The notes beneath the pieces were generated by a model, which saw only the letters and a list, made by a program, of their open reading frames with translations, searched no databases and was not told the origin of the DNA. From Planococcus citri (taxonomy: Eukaryota; Arthropoda; Insecta; Hemiptera; Pseudococcidae): a DNA stretch of 64,000 nt. This document shows positions 1 to 11,427 of the stretch, in pieces. Every line of letters starts with the position of its first letter. The first letter of the stretch is position 1. The stretch is from assembly GCF_950023065.1 (NCBI RefSeq), contig NC_088679.1:70494001-70558000 (forward strand), read 5' to 3'. The translations under genes were made by a program, and so were the position numbers.

Positions 1-947
1 TACCTAGCACCCATGATTTGTTGAGACTTGGTCAGTGATTTTCAACTTTTTCAAGAAATATCAAAATGGCCGTATGAGTTGAGTAGGGCATTTTGTGAAT
101 GATGGAAAAAGGTGAAAATTTCCACTTACCAAGCACCTATGATTTGTGGAGACTTGGTCAGTGATTTTCAAGAAATATCAAAATGGCCGTATAAGTTGAG
201 TACGACATTTTGTGAATGATGGAAAAAGGTGAAAATTTCAACTTACCAAGCACCTATGATTTGTGGAGACTTGGTCAGTGATTTTCAACTTTTTCAAGAA
301 ATATCAAAATGGCCGTATAAGTTGAGTACGGCATTTTGTGAATGATGGAAAAAGGTGAAAATTTCCACTTACCAAGCACCTATGATTTGTGGAGACTTGG
401 TCAGTGATTTTCAACTTTTTCAAGAAATATCAAAATGGCCGTATGAGTTGAGTACGGCATTTTGTGAATGATGGAAAAAGGTGAAAATTTCCACTTACCA
501 AGCACCTATGATTTGTGGAGACTTGGTCAGTGATTTTCAAGAAATATCAAAATGGCTGTATAAGTTGAGTACAGCATTTTGTGAATGATGGAAAAAGGTG
601 AAAATTTCCACTTACCAAGCACCCATGATTTGTGGAGACTTGGTCAGTGATTTTCAAGAAATATCAAAATGGCCGTATGAGTTGAGTACGGCATTTTGTG
701 AATGATGGAAAAAGGTGAAAATTTCCACTTACCAAGCACCTATGTTTTGTGGAGACTTGGTCAGTGATTTTCAAGTAATATCAAAATGGCCGTATGAGTT
801 GAGTAGGGCATTTTGTGAATGATGGAAAAAGGTGAAAATTTCCACTTACCAAGCACCTATGATTTGTGGAGACTTGGTCAGTGATTTTCCAGAAATATCA
901 ATATGGCCGTATGAGTTGAGTACGGCATTTTGTGAATGATGGAAAAA

Positions 948-1064
948 GGTGAAAATTTCCACTTACCAAGCACCTATGATTTGTGGAGACTTGGTCAGTG
1001 ATTTTCAAGAAATATCAAAATGGCCGTATAAGTTGAGTACGGCATTTTGTGAATGATGGAAAAA
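948..1064 (+). repeat. Representative 117-bp monomer
   Basis: This copy is close to the consensus and carries the internal symmetries seen array-wide. Dyad 1 is accaag (18-23) with cttggt (43-48). Dyad 2 is gccgta at 1023-1028 with tacggc at 1038-1043, separated by a 9-base spacer. Dyad 2 extends outwards by six more pairs (caaaat with attttg) after a single bulged g, giving a 12-bp stem. The monomer also has two CpG sites, one in each half of dyad 2. Each reading frame closes within a monomer; the most open + frame has a single tga in gaatgatgg. Confidence 0.85.
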
Positions 1065-4000
1065 GGTGAAAATTTCCACTTACCTAGCACCTATGATTTG
1101 TGGAGACTTGGTCAGTGATTTTCAACTTTTTCAAGAAATATCAAAATGGCAGTATAAGGTGAGTACGGCATTTTGTGAATGATGGAAAAAGGTGAAAATT
1201 TCCACTTACAAAGCACCTATGATTTGTGGAGACTTGGACAGTGATTTTCCAGAAATATCAATATGGCCGTATGAGTTGAGTACGGCATTTTGTGAATGAT
1301 GGAAAGAGGTGAAAATTTCCACTTACCAAGCACCTATGATTTGTGGAGACTTGGTCAGTGATTTTCAAGAAATATCAAAATGGCCGTATAAGTTGAGTAC
1401 GGCATTTTGTGAATGATGGAAAAAGGTGAAAATTTCCACTTACCTAGCACCTATGATTTGTGGAGACTTGGTCAGTGATTTTCAACTTTTTCAAGAAATA
1501 TCAAAATGGCCGTATAAGTTGTGTACGGCATTTTGTGAATGATGGAAAAAGGTGAAAATTTCCACTTACCAAGCACCTATGATTTGTGGAGACTTGGACA
1601 GTGATTTTCCAGAAATATCAATATGGCCGTATGAGTTGAGTACGGCATTTTGTGAATGATGGAAAAAGGTGAAAATTTCCACTTACCAAGCACCTATGAT
1701 TTGTGGAGACTTGGTCAGTGATTTTCAAGAAATATCAAAATGGCCGTATAAGTTGAGTACGGCATTTTGTGAATGATGGAAAAAGGTGAAAATTTCCACT
1801 TACCTAGCACCTATGATTTGTGGAGACTTGGTCAGTGATTTTCAAGAAATATCAATATGGCCGTTTGAGTTGAGTACGGCATTTTGTGAATGATGGAAAA
1901 AGGTGAAAATTTCCACTTACCAAGCACCTATGATTTGTGGAGACTTGGTCAGTGATTTTCAAGAAATATCAAAATGGCCGTATGAGTTGAGTAGGGCATT
2001 TTGTGAATGATGGAAAAAGGTGAAAATTTCCACTTACCAAGCACCTATGATTAGTGGAGACTTGGTCAGTGATTTTCAAGAAATATCAAAATGGCCGTAT
2101 GAGTTGAGTACGGCATTTTGTGAATGATGGAAAAAGGTGAGAATTTCCACTTACCAAGCACCTATGATTTGTGGAGACTTGGTCAGTGATTTTCAAGAAA
2201 TATCAAAATGGCCGTATGAGTTGAGTACGGCATTTTGTGAATGATGGAAAAAGGTGAAAATTTCCACTTACCAAGCACCTATGATTTGTGGAGACTTGGT
2301 CAGTGATTTTCAAGAAATATCAAAATGGCCGTATAAGTTGAGTACGGCATTTTGTGAATGATGGAAAAAGGTGAAAATTTCCACTTACCTAGCACCTATG
2401 ATTTGTGGAGACTTGGTCAGTGATTTTCAAGAAATATCAATATGGCCGTTTGAGTTGAGTACGGCATTTTGTGAATGATGGAAAAAGGTGAAAATTTCCA
2501 CTTACCAAGCACCTATGATTTGTGGAGACTTGGTCAGTGATTTTCAAGAAATATCAAAATGGCCGTATGAGTTGAGTAGGGCATTTTGTGAATGATGGAA
2601 AAAGGTGAAAATTTCCACTTACCAAGCACCTATGATTTGTGGAGACTTGGTCAGTGATTTTCAAGAAATATCAAAATGGCCGTATAAGTTGAGTACGGCA
2701 TTTTGTGAATGATGGAAAAAGGTGAAAATTTCCACTTACCAAGCACCTATGATTTGTGGAGACTTGGTCAGTGATTTTCAACTTTTTCAAGAAATATCAA
2801 AATGGCCGTATGAGTTGAGTACGGCATTTTGTGAATGATGGAAAAAGGTAAAAATTCTCACTTACCAAGCAACTAAGATTTGTGGAGACTTGGTCAGTGA
2901 TTTTCAAGAAATATCAAAATGGCCGTATAAGTTGTGTACGGCATTTTGTGAATGATGGAAAAAGGTGAAAATTTCCACTTACCAAGCACCTATGATTTGT
3001 GGAGACTTGGTCAGTGATTTTCAAGAAATATCAAAATGGCCGTATGAGTTGAGTACGGCATTTTGTGAATGATGGAAAAAGGTGAAAATTTCCACTTACG
3101 AAGCACCTATGATTTGTGGAGACTTGGTCAGTGATTTTCAAGTAATATCAAAATGGCCGTATGAGTTGAGTAGGGCATTTTGTGAATGATGGAAAAAGGT
3201 GAAAATTTCCACTTACCAAGCACCTATGATTTGTGGAGACTTGGTCAGTGATTTTCAAGAAATATCAAAATGGCCGTATAAGTTGAGTACGGCATTTTGT
3301 GAATGATGGAAATAGGTGAAAATTTCCACTTACCAAGCACCTATGATTTGTGAAGACTTGGTCAGTGATTTTCATAAAATATCAAAATGGCCGTATAAGT
3401 TGAGTACGGCATTTTGTGAATGATGGAAAAAGGTGAAAATTTCCACTTACCAAGCACCTATGATTTGTGGAGACTTGGTCAGTGATTTTTAAGAAATATC
3501 AAAATGGCCGTATGAGTTGAGTAGGGCATTTTGTGAATGATGGAAAAAGGTGAGAATTTCCACTTACCAAGCACCTATGATTTGTGGAGACTTGGTCAGT
3601 GATTTTCAAGAAATATCAAAATGGCTGTATAAGTTGAGTACGGCATTTTGTGAATGATGGAAAAAGGTGAAAATTTCCACTTACCAAGCACCTATGATTT
3701 GTGGAGACTTGGTCAGTGATTTTCAAGAAATATCAAAATGGCCGTATAAGTTGTGTACGGCATTTTGTGAATGATGGAAAAAGGTGAAAATTTCCACTTA
3801 CCAAGCACCTATGATTTGTGGAGACTTGGTCAGTGATTTTCCAGAAATATCAATATGGCCGTATGAGTTGAGTACGGCATTTTGTGAATGATGGAAAAAG
3901 GTGAAAATTTCCACTTACCAAGCACCTATGATTTGTGGAGACTTGGTCAGTGATTTTCAAGAAATATCAAAATGGCTGTATGAGTTGAGTAGGGCATTTT

Positions 4001-5915
4001 GTGAATGATGGAAAAAGGTGAAAATTTCCACTTACCTAGCACCTATGATTTGTGGAGACTTGGTCAGTGATTTTCAACTTTTTCAAGAAATATCAAAATG
4101 GCAGTATAAGGTGAGTACGGCATTTTGTGAATGATGGAAAAAGGTGAAAATTTCCACTTACAAAGCACCTATGATTTGTGGAGACTTGGTCAGTGATTTT
4201 CAAGAAATATCAAAATGGCCGTATAAGTTGTGTACGGCATTTTGTGAATGATGGAAAAAGGTGAAAATTTCCACTTACCAAGCACCTATGATTTGTGGAG
4301 ACTTGGTCAGTGATTTTCCAGAAATATCAATATGGCCGTATGAGTTGAGTACGGCATTTTGTGAATGATGGAAAAAGGTGAAAATTTCCACTTACCAAGC
4401 ACCTATGATTTGTGGAGACTTGGTCAGTGATTTTCAAGAAATATCAAAATGGCCGTATAAGTTGAGTACGGCATTTTGTGAATGATGGAAAAAGGTGAAA
4501 ATTTCCACTTACCTAGCACCTATGATTTGTGGAGACTTGGTCAGTGATTTTCAAGAAATATCAATATGGCCGTTTGAGTTGAGTACGGCATTTTGTGAAT
4601 GATGGAAAAAGGTGAAAATTTCCACTTACCAAGCACCTATGATTTGTGGAGACTTGGTCAGTGATTTTCAAGAAATATCAAAATGGCCGTATGAGTTGAG
4701 TAGGGCATTTTGTGAATGATGGAAAAAGGTGAAAATTTCCACTTACCAAGCACCTATGATTTGTGGAGACTTGGTCAGTGATTTTCAAGAAATATCAAAA
4801 TGGCCGTATAAGTTGAGTACGGCATTTTGTGAATGATGGAAAAAGGTGAAAATTTCCACTTACCAAGCACCTATGATTTGTGGAGACTTGGTCAGTGATT
4901 TTCAACTTTTTCAAGAAATATCAAAATGGCCGTATGAGTTGAGTACGGCATTTTGTGAATGATGGAAAAAGGTAAAAATTCTCACTTACCAAGCACCTAA
5001 GATTTGTGGAGACTTGGTCAGTGATTTTCAAGAAATATCAAAATGGCCGTATAAGTTGTGTACGGCATTTTGTGAATGATGGAAAAAGGTGAAAATTTCC
5101 ACTTACCAAGCACCTATGATTTGTGGAGACTTGGTCAGTGATTTTCAAGAAATATCAAAATGGCCGTTTGAGTTGAGTACGGCATTTTGTGAATGATGGA
5201 AAAAGGTGAAAATTTCCACTTACCAAGCACCTATGATTTGTGGAGACTTGGTCAGTGATTTTCAAGTAATATCAAAATGGCCGTATGAGTTGAGTAGGGC
5301 ATTTTGTGAATGATGGAAAAAGGTGAAAATTTCCACTTACCAAGCACCTATGATTTGTTGAGACTTGGTCAGTGATTTTCAACTTTTTCAAGAAATATCA
5401 AAATGGCCGTATGAGTTGAGTAGGGCATTTTGTGAATGATGGAAAAAGGTGAAAATTTCCACTTACAAAGCAACTATGATTTGTGGAGACTTGGTCAGTG
5501 ATTTTCAAGAAATATCAAAATGGCCGTATGAGTTGAGTAGGGCATTTTGTGAATGATGGAAAAAGGTGAAAATTTCCACTTACCAAGCACCTATGATTTG
5601 TGGAGACTTGGTCAGTGATTTTCAAGAAATATCAAAATGGCTGTATGAGTTGAGTAGGGCATTTTGTGAATGATGGAAAAAGGTGAGAATTTCCACTTAC
5701 CAAGCACCTATGATTTGTGGAGACTTGGTCAGTGATTTTCAAGAAATATCAAAATGGCCCTATGAGTTGAGTACGGCATTTTGTGAATGATGGAAAAAGG
5801 TGAAAATTTCCACTTACCAAGCACCTATGATTTGTGGAGACTTGGTCAGTGATTTTCAAGAGATATCAAAATGGCGGTATAAGTTGAGTACGGCATTTTG
5901 TGAATGATGGAAAAA

Positions 5916-6395
5916 GGTGAAAATTTCCACTTACCAAGCACCTATGATTTGTGGAGACTTGGTCAGTGATTTTCAACTTTTTCAAGAAATATCAAAATGG
6001 CCGTATAAGGTGATTACGGCATTTTGTGAATGATGGAAAAAGGTGAAAATTTCCACTTACCAAGCACCTATGATTTGTGGAGACTTGGTCAGTGATTTTC
6101 ATAAAATATCAAAATGGCCGTATAAGTTGAGTACGGCATTTTGTGAATGATGGAAAAAGGTGAAAATTTCCACTTACAAAGCAACTATGATTTGTGGAGA
6201 CTTGGTCAGTGACGATTTTCAAGAAATATCAAAATGGCCGTATGAGTTGAGTACGGCATTTTGTGAATGATGGAAAAAGGTGAAAATTTCCACTCACCAA
6301 GCACCTATGATTTGTGGAGACTTGGTCAGTGATTTTCAAGAAATATCAAAATGGCCGTATGAGTTGAGTACGGCATTTTGTGAATGATGGAAAAA
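5916..6395 (+). repeat. Four-monomer cassette shared with the minus arm (plus copy 1)
   Basis: Four consecutive monomers have a distinctive order: a 126-bp monomer with ataaggtgatt (5,916-6,041), a 117-bp monomer with ttttcataaaatatc (6,042-6,158), a 120-bp monomer with acaaagcaac and agtgacgatttt (6,159-6,278), and a 117-bp monomer with cactcacc (from 6,279). The same order is found on the other strand in the minus-arm HORs. The only consistent difference I noted is gtgatt here against gtgagt there. Confidence 0.85.
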
Positions 6396-7014
6396 GGTGA
6401 AAATTTCCACTTACCAAGCACCTATGATTTGTGGAGACTTGGTCAGTGATTTTCAACTTTTTCAAGAAATATCAAAATGGCCGTATAAGGTGAGTACGGC
6501 ATTTTGTGAATGATGGAAAAAGGTGAAAATTTCCACTTACCAAGCACCTATGATTTGTGGAGACTTGGTCAGTGATTTTCATAAAATATCAAAATGGCCG
6601 TATAAGTTGTGTACGGCATTTTGTGAATGATGGAAAAAGGTGAAAATTTCCACTTACCAAGCACCTATGATTTGTGGAGACTTGGTCAGTGATTTTCAAG
6701 AAATATCAAAATGGCTGTATGAGTTGAGTACGGCATTTTGTGAATGATGGAAAAAGGTGAAAATTTCCACTTACAAAGCAACTATGATTTGTGGAGACTT
6801 GGTCAGTGATTTTCAAGAAATATCAAAATGGCCGTATAAGTTGAGTACGGCATTTTGTGAATGATGGAAAAAGGTGAAAATTTCCACTTACCAAGCACCT
6901 ATGATTTGTGGAGACTTGGTCAGTGATTTTCAACTTTTTCAAGAAATATCAAAATGGCCGTATGAGTTGAGTACGGCATTTTGTGAATGATGGAAAAAGG
7001 TGAAAATTTCCACT

Positions 7015-10000
7015 TACCTAGCACCCATGATTTGTTGAGACTTGGTCAGTGATTTTCAACTTTTTCAAGAAATATCAAAATGGCCGTATGAGTTGAGTAG
7101 GGCATTTTGTGAATGATGGAAAAAGGTGAAAATTTCCACTTACCAAGCACCTATGATTTGTGGAGACTTGGTCAGTGATTTTCAAGAAATATCAAAATGG
7201 CCGTATAAGTTGAGTACGACATTTTGTGAATGATGGAAAAAGGTGAAAATTTCAACTTACCAAGCACCTATGATTTGTGGAGACTTGGTCAGTGATTTTC
7301 AACTTTTTCAAGAAATATCAAAATGGCCGTATAAGTTGAGTACGGCATTTTGTGAATGATGGAAAAAGGTGAAAATTTCCACTTACCAAGCACCTATGAT
7401 TTGTGGAGACTTGGTCAGTGATTTTCAACTTTTTCAAGAAATATCAAAATGGCCGTATGAGTTGAGTACGGCATTTTGTGAATGATGGAAAAAGGTGAAA
7501 ATTTCCACTTACCAAGCACCTATGATTTGTGGAGACTTGGTCAGTGATTTTCAAGAAATATCAAAATGGCTGTATAAGTTGAGTACAGCATTTTGTGAAT
7601 GATGGAAAAAGGTGAAAATTTCCACTTACCAAGCACCCATGATTTGTGGAGACTTGGTCAGTGATTTTCAAGAAATATCAAAATGGCCGTATGAGTTGAG
7701 TACGGCATTTTGTGAATGATGGAAAAAGGTGAAAATTTCCACTTACCAAGCACCTATGTTTTGTGGAGACTTGGTCAGTGATTTTCAAGTAATATCAAAA
7801 TGGCCGTATGAGTTGAGTAGGGCATTTTGTGAATGATGGAAAAAGGTGAAAATTTCCACTTACCAAGCACCTATGATTTGTGGAGACTTGGTCAGTGATT
7901 TTCCAGAAATATCAATATGGCCGTATGAGTTGAGTACGGCATTTTGTGAATGATGGAAAAAGGTGAAAATTTCCACTTACCAAGCACCTATGATTTGTGG
8001 AGACTTGGTCAGTGATTTTCAAGAAATATCAAAATGGCCGTATAAGTTGAGTACGGCATTTTGTGAATGATGGAAAAAGGTGAAAATTTCCACTTACCTA
8101 GCACCTATGATTTGTGGAGACTTGGTCAGTGATTTTCAACTTTTTCAAGAAATATCAAAATGGCAGTATAAGGTGAGTACGGCATTTTGTGAATGATGGA
8201 AAAAGGTGAAAATTTCCACTTACAAAGCACCTATGATTTGTGGAGACTTGGTCAGTGATTTTCAAGAAATATCAAAATGGCCGTATAAGTTGTGTACGGC
8301 ATTTTGTGAATGATGGAAAAAGGTGAAAATTTCCACTTACCAAGCACCTATGATTTGTGGAGACTTGGTCAGTGATTTTCAAGAAATATCAAAATGGCCG
8401 TATAAGTTGAGTACGGCATTTTGTGAATGATGGAAAAAGGTGAAAATTTCCACTTACCTAGCACCTATGATTTGTGGAGACTTGGTCAGTGATTTTCAAG
8501 AAATATCAATATGGCCGTTTGAGTTGAGTACGGCATTTTGTGAATGATGGAAAAAGGTGAAAATTTCCACTTACCAAGCACCTATGATTTGTGGAGACTT
8601 GGTCAGTGATTTTCAAGAAATATCAAAATGGCCGTATGAGTTGAGTAGGGCATTTTGTGAATGATGGAAAAAGGTGAAAATTTCCACTTACCAAGCACCT
8701 ATGATTAGTGGAGACTTGGTCAGTGATTTTCAAGAAATATCAAAATGGCCGTATGAGTTGAGTACGGCATTTTGTGAATGATGGAAAAAGGTGAGAATTT
8801 CCACTTACCAAGCACCTATGATTTGTGGAGACTTGGTCAGTGATTTTCAAGAAATATCAAAATGGCCGTATGAGTTGAGTACGGCATTTTGTGAATGATG
8901 GAAAAAGGTGAAAATTTCCACTTACCAAGCACCTATGATTTGTGGAGACTTGGTCAGTGATTTTCAAGAAATATCAAAATGGCCGTATAAGTTGAGTACG
9001 GCATTTTGTGAATGATGGAAAAAGGTGAAAATTTCCACTTACCTAGCACCTATGATTTGTGGAGACTTGGTCAGTGATTTTCAAGAAATATCAATATGGC
9101 CGTTTGAGTTGAGTACGGCATTTTGTGAATGATGGAAAAAGGTGAAAATTTCCACTTACCAAGCACCTATGATTTGTGGAGACTTGGTCAGTGATTTTCA
9201 AGAAATATCAAAATGGCCGTATGAGTTGAGTAGGGCATTTTGTGAATGATGGAAAAAGGTGAAAATTTCCACTTACCAAGCACCTATGATTTGTGGAGAC
9301 TTGGTCAGTGATTTTCAAGAAATATCAAAATGGCCGTATAAGTTGAGTACGGCATTTTGTGAATGATGGAAAAAGGTGAAAATTTCCACTTACCAAGCAC
9401 CTATGATTTGTGGAGACTTGGTCAGTGATTTTCAACTTTTTCAAGAAATATCAAAATGGCCGTATGAGTTGAGTACGGCATTTTGTGAATGATGGAAAAA
9501 GGTAAAAATTCTCACTTACCAAGCACCTAAGATTTGTGGAGACTTGGTCAGTGATTTTCAAGAAATATCAAAATGGCCGTATAAGTTGTGTACGGCATTT
9601 TGTGAATGATGGAAAAAGGTGAAAATTTCCACTTACCAAGCACCTATGATTTGTGGAGACTTGGTCAGTGATTTTCAAGAAATATCAAAATGGCCGTTTG
9701 AGTTGAGTACGGCATTTTGTGAATGATGGAAAAAGGTGAAAATTTCCACTTACCAAGCACCTATGATTTGTGGAGACTTGGTCAGTGATTTTCAAGTAAT
9801 ATCAAAATGGCCGTATGAGTTGAGTAGGGCATTTTGTGAATGATGGAAAAAGGTGAAAATTTCCACTTACCAAGCACCTATGATTTGTTGAGACTTGGTC
9901 AGTGATTTTCAACTTTTTCAAGAAATATCAAAATGGCCGTATGAGTTGAGTAGGGCATTTTGTGAATGATGGAAAAAGGTGAAAATTTCCACTTACAAAG

Positions 10001-11427
10001 CAACTATGATTTGTGGAGACTTGGTCAGTGATTTTCAAGAAATATCAAAATGGCCGTATGAGTTGAGTAGGGCATTTTGTGAATGATGGAAAAAGGTGAA
10101 AATTTCCACTTACCAAGCACCTATGATTTGTGGAGACTTGGTCAGTGATTTTCAAGAAATATCAAAATGGCTGTATGAGTTGAGTAGGGCATTTTGTGAA
10201 TGATGGAAAAAGGTGAGAATTTCCACTTACCAAGCACCTATGATTTGTGGAGACTTGGTCAGTGATTTTCAAGAAATATCAAAATGGCCCTATGAGTTGA
10301 GTACGGCATTTTGTGAATGATGGAAAAAGGTGAAAATTTCCACTTACCAAGCACCTATGATTTGTGGAGACTTGGTCAGTGATTTTCAAGAGATATCAAA
10401 ATGGCGGTATAAGTTGAGTACGGCATTTTGTGAATGATGGAAAAAGGTGAAAATTTCCACTTACCAAGCACCTATGATTTGTGGAGACTTGGTCAGTGAT
10501 TTTCAACTTTTTCAAGAAATATCAAAATGGCCGTATAAGGTGATTACGGCATTTTGTGAATGATGGAAAAAGGTGAAAATTTCCACTTACCAAGCACCTA
10601 TGATTTGTGGAGACTTGGTCAGTGATTTTCATAAAATATCAAAATGGCCGTATAAGTTGAGTACGGCATTTTGTGAATGATGGAAAAAGGTGAAAATTTC
10701 CACTTACAAAGCAACTATGATTTGTGGAGACTTGGTCAGTGACGATTTTCAAGAAATATCAAAATGGCCGTATGAGTTGAGTACGGCATTTTGTGAATGA
10801 TGGAAAAAGGTGAAAATTTCCACTTACCAAGCACCTATGATTTGTGGAGACTTGGTCAGTGATTTTCAACTTTTTCAAGAAATATCAAAATGGCCGTATA
10901 AGGTGAGTACGGCATTTTGTGAATGATGGAAAAAGGTGAAAATTTCCACTTACCAAGCACCTATGATTTGTGGAGACTTGGTCAGTGATTTTCATAAAAT
11001 ATCAAAATGGCCGTATAAGTTGTGTACGGCATTTTGTGAATGATGGAAAAAGGTGAAAATTTCCACTTACCAAGCACCTATGATTTGTGGAGACTTGGTC
11101 AGTGATTTTCAAGAAATATCAAAATGGCTGTATGAGTTGAGTACGGCATTTTGTGAATGATGGAAAAAGGTGAAAATTTCCACTTACAAAGCAACTATGA
11201 TTTGTGGAGACTTGGTCAGTGATTTTCAAGAAATATCAAAATGGCCGTATAAGTTGAGTACGGCATTTTGTGAATGATGGAAAAAGGTGAAAATTTCCAC
11301 TTACCAAGCACCTATGATTTGTGGAGACTTGGTCAGTGATTTTCAACTTTTTCAAGAAATATCAAAATGGCCGTATGAGTTGAGTACGGCATTTTGTGAA
11401 TGATGGAAAAAGGTGAAAATTTCCACT
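7015..11427 (+). repeat. Plus-arm HOR copy P2 (4,413 bp)
   Basis: This copy begins with the same tacctagcacccatg / tgttgagac monomer as P1. Its first kilobase follows P1 at an offset of exactly 7,014 bp with no difference in the lines I compared. It then drops three monomers net: offset 7,014 becomes 6,654 after the monomer with attagtgg. The 4,413-bp length fits 117n + 9a + 3b. Confidence 0.85.
10446..10808 (+). repeat. Shared cassette, plus copy 2 (three of four monomers)
   Basis: Same 126-117-120 bp succession as at 5,916, with ataaggtgatt, ttttcataaaatatc and agtgacgatttt in order. The fourth monomer (cactcacc) is missing, and the array goes straight into a 126-bp monomer with ataaggtgagt. 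This loss distinguishes HOR copy P2 from P1 and P3. Confidence 0.82.

Larger units (their letters stand above)
1..7014 (+). repeat. Plus-arm HOR copy P1 (7,014 bp to its next start)
   Basis: The diagnostic first monomer has tacctagcacccatg and tgttgagac and recurs at 7,015, 11,428 and 15,490. P1 contains the same ordered monomer variants as P2 and P3 plus extra blocks. For example, five monomers at about 1,191-1,784 stand where P2 has two. The segment with tacctag followed by gccgtttgag occurs three times in P1 (near 1,785, 2,379 and 4,500) but only twice in P2 and once in P3. P1 therefore looks internally duplicated. Confidence 0.85.

Noticed and set aside
1..14. Possible flank or array boundary at the window start
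   Set aside because: The first bases are the interior of a normal monomer (tacctagcac), and the same monomer recurs whole at 7,015. The array simply continues upstream.
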